From NCBI GenBank assembly GCA_031265005.1, contig JAISDD010000188.1, positions 1 to 10,614 of the forward strand: a DNA stretch of 10,614 nt, read 5' to 3'. Source of the DNA: Syntrophomonadaceae bacterium (lineage in GTDB: Bacteria; Bacillota; Syntrophomonadia; Syntrophomonadales; Syntrophomonadaceae). This document shows, one piece after another, positions 5,853 through 10,614 of the stretch (position 1 is the stretch's first letter; every line of letters starts with the position of its first letter). Under the pieces are notes generated by a model. The model was not told the origin of the DNA. It worked only from the letters and a program-made list of their open reading frames with translations, and made no database searches. Position numbers and translations under genes: made by a program.

Positions 5853-6953
5853 ATGAATGATCAAGAGCAGGTAAGTTTAGCACTTCTTCATACTATTACC
5901 GGAATTGGCTCTGCGGCGCTGGGAAAAATAAAGACTGATTTTGGTAGTTTTCATGAATGCTTATGGGCTGACAAGAAGCGGCTGGAAAATTCTTTTTTAA
6001 CAAAAGATATTCAAGATGAGATTCAAGAAAAAAGAAACATGGGAGAAGAATATTTTTACCAAAAAATAGATAAGAATAATATCAAGATTATTACGCCGGA
6101 AGACGATGAATATCCTAATTGTTTATTCAATATTGGGCAGCCTCCTTATGTCTTATACTGCCGGGGAGATACCGGATTGCTGGAACAGGCTAAAAGGATC
6201 AGCCTCGGCATGGTAGGGTCCCGTAAAGCCAGCGCTTATGGGCGGAACGTTGCTTATAATTTTGCGCGGGAATTAGCGCTTAATGATGTTTGTGTAATAA
6301 GCGGACTGGCTCGGGGCATTGATACGGAAGCTCATAAAGGGTCTCTGGCGGAACGAGGTAAAACTATCGCTGTTTTAGGTTGCGGGATTGATATTATTTA
6401 TCCGCAGGAAAATTATAAAATGTATGATAAAATTGCGGAGCAGGGATTATTGCTTAGCGAGTTTCCATTAGGTACAGCGCCTGTGAATAAAAATTTTCCG
6501 CGCCGCAATAGGATTATTGCTGGGTTAAGTAGAGGAATAATAGTAGTGGAAGCGGATAAGCGCAGCGGCGCCTTGATAACGGCAGATTTTGCTTTGGAAC
6601 AAGGAAAAGATGTGTTTGCGGTGCCTGGGCCGATCAACAGTTTTACGAGTGCGGGAACTAATGATTTAATTAAACAAGGCGCTGCTCTAGTTACTGACAT
6701 AACAGATATTCTGCAGGAATATATGATGGTTAATCCGGCTGTAAAAAATACTGACCAGATAAAGATAGCATTGAGCGAAGAGGAAAAAAATGTGTTTAAG
6801 CACTTTGATTTTGTTCCGATACATATTGAAAAGCTATTAGACGAAGCCCAGATGCCTATCGGAAAATTAAGTGAAATATTATTAAAATTGGAAATGAATG
6901 GGCTGTTAAAAACATTACCAGGTAGCTATTATGTTAAAATTATGAATAATTAG
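5853..6953 (+). CDS. dprA: DNA-processing protein DprA (Smf)
   Basis: DprA binds incoming single-stranded DNA and loads RecA during natural transformation; it is also widespread in bacteria without known competence. The protein has 366 residues, a common length. Residues 1-70 form a helix-hairpin-helix/SAM-like N-terminal region (LLHTITGIGSAALGKI). Residues about 75-290 are the Rossmann-like DprA core, with GMVGSRKASAYG (119-130), VISGLARGIDTEAHKG (148-163), AVLGCGIDIIYP (173-184), EFPLGTAP (203-210), FPRRNRIIAGLS (215-226), SGALITADFALEQGKDVFAVPGP (238-260, the conserved C-terminal part of the core) and GTNDLIKQGA (268-277). Residues about 305-366 fit the winged-helix DNA-binding domain. ATG 5853 follows AGGTG. 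The stop lies only 20 nt before topA, so the two form an operon in the conserved dprA-topA-trmFO-xerC order of Bacillota. No sign of damage. Confidence 0.96.
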   Translation: MNDQEQVSLALLHTITGIGSAALGKIKTDFGSFHECLWADKKRLENSFLTKDIQDEIQEKRNMGEEYFYQKIDKNNIKIITPEDDEYPNCLFNIGQPPYVLYCRGDTGLLEQAKRISLGMVGSRKASAYGRNVAYNFARELALNDVCVISGLARGIDTEAHKGSLAERGKTIAVLGCGIDIIYPQENYKMYDKIAEQGLLLSEFPLGTAPVNKNFPRRNRIIAGLSRGIIVVEADKRSGALITADFALEQGKDVFAVPGPINSFTSAGTNDLIKQGAALVTDITDILQEYMMVNPAVKNTDQIKIALSEEEKNVFKHFDFVPIHIEKLLDEAQMPIGKLSEILLKLEMNGLLKTLPGSYYVKIMNN

Positions 6954-6973
6954 AAATATAAGAGGTGAATTTT

Positions 6974-8830
6974 TTGTCTGGAACTACATTACTGATAGTG
7001 GAATCAGCGGCTAAAGCTAAAACATTAAGTAAATTTTTGGGAAAATCCTACAAAGTAAAAGCTTCGGTAGGACATATTAAGGATTTGCCTAAGAGTAAAT
7101 TGGGCATAGACGTGGAGGCGGATTTTGAACCGCAGTACATTACAATCAGAGGTAAAGGAGATTTACTGAAAGAAATAAAAGATGAATCTCAAAAAGCAGG
7201 ACGTGTATTACTGGGAACCGACCCTGACAGAGAAGGGGAAGCCATCGCTTGGCATCTGCGCAACGCTATGAAGATTGATGATAAAGCTAAATGCCGGATT
7301 GAATTTCATGAGATAACCAAAGAAGCTGTAAAAAATGCTATCAAAAATGCCCGCTCCATTGATGTTGATTTGGTAAATGCCCAACAAGCGCGGCGGGTTT
7401 TAGACAGGCTGGTGGGTTATAACCTCAGTCCTTTGTTATGGAGCAAGGTAAGAAAAGGGTTAAGCGCGGGCCGTGTTCAGTCTGTCGCCGTTCGCCTGAT
7501 TGTCGAACGTGAAATGGAGATTAGTGGTTTTGTTCCGGTAGAATACTGGACTTTGGAAATTATCGTTGCAGATGATGAAAAGCATACTTTTATGGCCCGT
7601 TTAAGCGCGTTGGGTTCGGAAAAAGCCGAAATTAATAATCAAGAAGATATGGAACGCATTTGCAATATATTGAGCAATAGTGAAATTATAGTTAAATCAT
7701 TAGATAAAAAAGAAAAAAAGAGGCGCGCTAATCCCCCTTTTATTACCAGCACTTTACAGCAGGAAGCGTCCAAAAGATTGAATTTTTTTGCCAGAAGGAC
7801 CATGAAAGTTGCGCAGGAATTATATGAAGGGCTGCCGATCGGTAAAGAAGACACGATAGGGCTGATAACTTATTTGCGTACGGATTCGACCAGGATATCT
7901 CCGGTTGCTCAAAAGGAAGCGGCGGAATTTATAACTGAGCAGTTTGGCAAAGAATATGCGCCCAAGCAGCCCAATGAATATAAAAGCAGGAAGTCAGCCC
8001 AAGATGCGCATGAAGCGATTCGTCCTACTTCTGTTCTGCGCACTCCAGAAAGCGTGAAGAATTATTTGAGCAGGGATCAGTATCGTTTGTATAAATTGAT
8101 ATGGGAACGTTTTGTAGCTTCTCAGATGGCCCCGGCTAGTTATGATACAGTTACGGCGGAATTGAAAGCCGGCGATTATGAATTCAGAGCGATCTCCTCA
8201 CAGCTTCGTTTTATGGGGTATAAAAAAGTATACAATGATTTGGAGGAAGAAATAAAAAATCCTATCCCAGAGTTACAAATAGGACAAAAGCTGAAATTGC
8301 AGGAAATGGACCCGGAGCAGCATTTTACACAACCGCCGCCGCGTTATACTGAAGCCAGTTTGGTTAAAGTATTAGAGGAAAGAGACATTGGGCGCCCCAG
8401 CACTTATGCGCCAATAATTGATACTATTTTGAAAAGAAATTATGTGGAACGCAGGAATAAACAATTTGTTCCTACAGAGCTGGGGACTATTGTGGTTGAC
8501 TTATTGAAGAAAAATTTTCCCCATATAATGGATATGGAATTTACGGCTAACATGGAAAAAAATTTAGATCGCATAGAAGAAGGGGAGTTAGCCTGGAAAA
8601 AAGTAATAGGAGATTTTTATGGGCCTTTTGCCGAAGAATTAGAAAAAGCGCAAGGGTTAATAGAAAAAGTGGAAATAAAAGATGAGGAAGCAGGTAAGGA
8701 TTGTCCTGAATGCGGCAAACCGCTTCTTATAAAATATGGACGTTTTGGTAAATTTTTGGCGTGTTCCGGGTTTCCAGAATGCCGTCATACTGAATCATTA
8801 AATGAAGAATTAGGGACTAAATGCCCGTAA
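6974..8830 (+). CDS. topA: DNA topoisomerase I, truncated by an in-frame TAA in zinc finger 2
   Basis: This is a type IA topoisomerase that relaxes negative supercoils in the cytoplasm. The start is TTG 6974, placed by AGAGGTGA at 6961-6968; GTG 6965 lies inside that site. Residues 1-618 contain the whole catalytic body. The Toprim domain has Glu10 in LLIVESAAKAKT and the acidic triad D83-P-D85-R-E87. LVNAQQARRVLDRLVGYNLS lies at 133-152 and LSAGRVQSVAVRLIVERE at 163-180. The active-site Tyr300 is in GLITYLRTDSTR (296-307). DAHEAIRPT and RYTEASLVKVLEERDIGRPS follow. Zinc module 1 is intact, with C577, C580, C597 and C603. Module 2 begins C617-P and then meets TAA (8828-8830) at codon 619, where Lys or Glu is normal. 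The same frame then continues intact to TGA 9056-9058. Full length would be 694 residues, close to the 691 of B. subtilis TopA. The reaction centre is complete, so the short form may still be active. A sequencing error, a recent nonsense mutation and readthrough are all possible. Confidence 0.93.
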   Translation: MSGTTLLIVESAAKAKTLSKFLGKSYKVKASVGHIKDLPKSKLGIDVEADFEPQYITIRGKGDLLKEIKDESQKAGRVLLGTDPDREGEAIAWHLRNAMKIDDKAKCRIEFHEITKEAVKNAIKNARSIDVDLVNAQQARRVLDRLVGYNLSPLLWSKVRKGLSAGRVQSVAVRLIVEREMEISGFVPVEYWTLEIIVADDEKHTFMARLSALGSEKAEINNQEDMERICNILSNSEIIVKSLDKKEKKRRANPPFITSTLQQEASKRLNFFARRTMKVAQELYEGLPIGKEDTIGLITYLRTDSTRISPVAQKEAAEFITEQFGKEYAPKQPNEYKSRKSAQDAHEAIRPTSVLRTPESVKNYLSRDQYRLYKLIWERFVASQMAPASYDTVTAELKAGDYEFRAISSQLRFMGYKKVYNDLEEEIKNPIPELQIGQKLKLQEMDPEQHFTQPPPRYTEASLVKVLEERDIGRPSTYAPIIDTILKRNYVERRNKQFVPTELGTIVVDLLKKNFPHIMDMEFTANMEKNLDRIEEGELAWKKVIGDFYGPFAEELEKAQGLIEKVEIKDEEAGKDCPECGKPLLIKYGRFGKFLACSGFPECRHTESLNEELGTKCP

Positions 8831-9058
8831 TGCGAAGGTAATGTCATCGCTCTCAAAAGCAAAAAAGGGCGTAGATTTTATGGATGCAGTAATTTCCCGA
8901 AATGTAACTTTCGTTCATGGAATAAACCTACCGGGGAGAAGTGTCCTGAATGCGGAGAAATTTTAGTGGAAAAAAATGGGAAAAACAAAGAGGTTGTTAT
9001 CTGCTGCCAGAACAGTGAATGTTCATATAAGGAAATCCGTCAGTCAGACGAGCGGTGA
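8831..9058 (+). pseudogene. topA: Detached C-terminal zinc-finger segment of topA
   Basis: These are 75 codons in the same frame as topA, directly after the TAA. They encode the rest of zinc module 2 (CEG ... FYGCSNFPKCNFRSWNKP) and the whole of module 3 (KCPECGEILVEKNG ... ICCQNSEC). All expected cysteines are present and there is no further stop or frameshift, so the segment has not visibly decayed. There is no in-frame ATG or TTG at its start; the first in-frame GTG lies after the CPEC of module 3, so reinitiation could not restore the fingers. It ends 7 nt before the trmFO ATG, the spacing expected for a tight operon with full-length topA. Confidence 0.85.
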
Positions 9059-9065
9059 ACGAGAA

Positions 9066-10373
9066 ATGAAAAAGTCTATTCATGTGGTGGGCGGAGGATT
9101 AGCCGGATGTGAGGCGGCTCATTTCATTGCCAGAGCAGGCGTTAAAGTACATTTATGGGAGATGCGGCCGAAACAAACTACCCCGGTTCATTACGGCGGT
9201 GATTTAGCGGAACTAGTCTGCAGCAACTCTCTGAAATCAGAGCTAAAAGACACGGCGCAAGGTTTATTGAAAATGGAGATGGATTCGTTAGGCTCTTTGG
9301 TTTTGAAATGCGCCCGCTTGACCAGAGTGCCGGCTAGCGCTGCTTTAGCAGTTGACAGAAAGAGATTTTCCGCATTGATGACGCAAACTATTATTGCGGA
9401 CCCCAATATTGAGATTATAAGGCAAGAAATAACTGAACTGCCTACAGATGAAATTTGTATAATAGCCACAGGACCTCTGACATCAGAAGCATTCAGTCAA
9501 TATCTGCAAAAAATGACCGGTCAAAACAATTTGTTTTTTTATGATGCGATAGCGCCGAGTGTGACCTCGCAGAGCATTGATTATCAAAAAGTTTTTCGAG
9601 CCTCAAGATATAAAAAAGGGGAGGCGGATTACTTAAACTGCCCTTTCTCACAAACTGAGTATGAAAATTTTTATTATAATTTAATGGATGCTGACGTTAA
9701 GACGGCTGCTGCAATAGATGAGGACCGTTTTTTCAATGCTTGTATGCCTATTGAAGTTATGGCGGAAAAAGGTATCGATACTCTGCGCTTTGGACCTATG
9801 CGGCCGGTAGGCTTGTTCCCGCCTGGAACTGACGCGCGCCCTTATGCGGTGGTACAGTTGCGCCAAGAGGATAGAGAAGGCAATATCTTTGGTTTAGTGG
9901 GCTTTCAAAGCCGGATACGCTGGAAAGAGCAAGAACGGGTATTCAGAATGATCCCGGGACTGGAAAATGCGGAATTTGTACGCTTTGGTTCTATGCACCG
10001 CAACACTTATATTAATAGCCCTCTTATTTTAAATCCCACTTTGCAATCTAAAAACAACGAAAATATATTTTGGGCTGGACAAATAACAGGAGTGGAAGGA
10101 TATATGGAATCGGCTGCCTCTGGGATATTTGCGGGAATAAACGCCTTACGTTTTTACAAAGGACTTGATTTACTGATTTTGCCCCTTGAAACGATGATGG
10201 GCTCATTATTAAATTTTATTGGGACCGCGAAAGAAAAAAATTTCCAGCCCATAAACGCTAATTTCGGTATTTTACCGCCGCTTGAAAATCATGTTAAGGA
10301 TAAAAAAAGAAGATATGCCATGTATATTGTCAGAGCATGGGAATTAATGACTAAATTTTCAGAATTGTTGTGA
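9066..10373 (+). CDS. trmFO: Methylenetetrahydrofolate-tRNA-(uracil-54-C5)-methyltransferase TrmFO
   Basis: TrmFO is a cytoplasmic flavoprotein that methylates U54 in the T-loop of tRNA to give ribothymidine, using methylene-tetrahydrofolate and reduced FAD (formerly annotated Gid). From ATG 9066 the protein has 435 residues, the family norm. The frame is open 30 codons further upstream, but that part overlaps the topA C-terminal codons in another frame and does not look like TrmFO. The N-terminus is the FAD-binding Rossmann motif IHVVGGGLAGCEAA (5-18). ELVCSNSLKSE (49-59) carries Cys52, and FNACMPIEVMA (223-233) carries Cys226; both correspond to the functional cysteine pair known in B. subtilis TrmFO. 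RFGPMRPVGL, VGFQSRIRWKEQ, FVRFGSMHRNTYI and FWAGQITGVEGYMESAASG are further family signatures. GGTGA at 9054-9058 is a short ribosome-binding site. The topA TAA now stops ribosomes about 235 nt upstream, which may weaken translational coupling. Confidence 0.97.
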   Translation: MKKSIHVVGGGLAGCEAAHFIARAGVKVHLWEMRPKQTTPVHYGGDLAELVCSNSLKSELKDTAQGLLKMEMDSLGSLVLKCARLTRVPASAALAVDRKRFSALMTQTIIADPNIEIIRQEITELPTDEICIIATGPLTSEAFSQYLQKMTGQNNLFFYDAIAPSVTSQSIDYQKVFRASRYKKGEADYLNCPFSQTEYENFYYNLMDADVKTAAAIDEDRFFNACMPIEVMAEKGIDTLRFGPMRPVGLFPPGTDARPYAVVQLRQEDREGNIFGLVGFQSRIRWKEQERVFRMIPGLENAEFVRFGSMHRNTYINSPLILNPTLQSKNNENIFWAGQITGVEGYMESAASGIFAGINALRFYKGLDLLILPLETMMGSLLNFIGTAKEKNFQPINANFGILPPLENHVKDKKRRYAMYIVRAWELMTKFSELL

Positions 10374-10379
10374 AAAAAG

Positions 10380-10408
10380 TTGAAATTAAGACTTAATTGT
10401 GATATCCT
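10380..10408 (+). promoter_or_regulatory. Putative xerC promoter with a palindrome in the spacer
   Basis: TTGAAA (10380-10385) and TATCCT (10403-10408) are 17 bases apart. A TGN extension (TGA, 10400-10402) precedes the -10. The spacer holds AATTAAG-A-CTTAATT (10384-10398), a perfect 7+7 inverted repeat around one base that overlaps the end of the -35. A start near 10415 would leave a leader of about 26 nt including AGGAGGT. The -10 matches only four of six consensus bases, so this is a candidate. Confidence 0.42.
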
Positions 10409-10440
10409 TCAGACAGATGGACATAGGAGGTAATATTTGG

Positions 10441-10614
10441 GTGTTTAATTGGGTTAACCAATTTTTGGATCATTTACGAATCGAAAAGAAAACCTCTAAT
10501 TTAACTTTACGCAGTTATGAAACTGATTTGCGGCAATTTTTCCGTTTTGTAGCCAGTAAAAATAAAATTAATGATAATGAAATAAATGAAACGCATATAA
10601 ATAATATTACTATA
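10441..10614 (+). CDS. xerC: Tyrosine recombinase XerC-type, 5' part (cut by window end)
   Basis: Xer recombinases resolve chromosome dimers at dif sites. Only 58 codons are inside the window. The start is GTG 10441, preceded by a perfect AGGAGG at 10425-10430 with ten bases of spacing; the TTG at 10437 runs into a stop within four codons. The visible protein is the N-terminal core-binding (SAM-like) domain, with FLDHLRIEKKTSNLTLRSY and ETDLRQFFRFV, the pattern seen in XerC/XerD and phage integrases. The catalytic R-H-R-Y domain lies outside. The assignment to XerC (CodV) rather than XerD rests on its position after trmFO, the usual Bacillota order, where hslV, hslU and codY often follow. Confidence 0.85.
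   Translation, partial: MFNWVNQFLDHLRIEKKTSNLTLRSYETDLRQFFRFVASKNKINDNEINETHINNITI

Noticed and set aside
8828..8830. Genome-wide reassignment of TAA to a sense codon
   Set aside because: spoIIGA and sigE end at TAA at their family-typical lengths, so TAA works as a normal stop.
8976..9065. Possible 30-codon N-terminal extension of trmFO
   Set aside because: It overlaps the topA zinc-finger codons in another frame, has no ribosome-binding site, and TrmFO proteins start at the FAD motif encoded right after ATG 9066.
1..10614. CRISPR arrays, tRNA or rRNA genes, IS transposases
   Set aside because: No regular direct-repeat/spacer array, no tRNA-like cloverleaf or rRNA segment, and no transposase motif were seen on either strand.

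Overview
The window comes from a low-GC, endospore-forming member of the Bacillota. The evidence is spoIIGA, sigE and sigG placed directly after ftsZ, Gram-positive-type Shine-Dalgarno sites with TTG and GTG starts, and a folate-dependent trmFO next to dprA and topA. A clostridial-type lineage (Clostridia or a spore-forming Negativicute) fits best, but the genus cannot be fixed from this sequence.

Layout. Positions 2-775 hold the 3' part of ftsZ, closed by a strong intrinsic terminator. Positions 776-1351 contain no clear gene; they hold a short degenerate-looking reading frame and then a run of strong palindromes. Positions 1352-3878 are the sporulation block: spoIIGA (the protease that processes pro-sigma-E), sigE (mother-cell sigma factor) and sigG (late forespore sigma factor). 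A 49-codon membrane or secreted mini-protein gene follows sigG. Positions 4044-5486 carry a minus-strand MATE-family efflux transporter with its own sigma-A-type promoter. From 5853 onward lies a DNA-maintenance and tRNA-modification run on the plus strand: dprA, topA, trmFO and the start of a xerC-type tyrosine recombinase.

How the genes work together. FtsZ makes the polar septum of sporulation. SpoIIGA then activates sigma-E in the mother cell, and sigma-G follows in the forespore. The second block handles incoming single-stranded DNA (DprA), supercoiling (TopA), methylation of U54 in tRNA (TrmFO) and chromosome dimer resolution (XerC). The two blocks are usually separate in Bacillus; here they are joined through the oppositely oriented MATE gene.

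Main oddities. (1) topA has an in-frame TAA inside its second zinc-finger module, although the remaining 75 codons are intact and finish 7 nt before trmFO. (2) The FtsZ C-terminal tail appears to be built from three degenerate tandem copies of the terminal docking peptide. (3) A compound palindromic element lies upstream of spoIIGA. (4) A mini-protein gene has its ribosome-binding site overlapping the sigG stop. (5) A perfect palindrome sits in the spacer of the probable xerC promoter. No clearly new multi-gene system is visible; the gene content is core and sporulation machinery.
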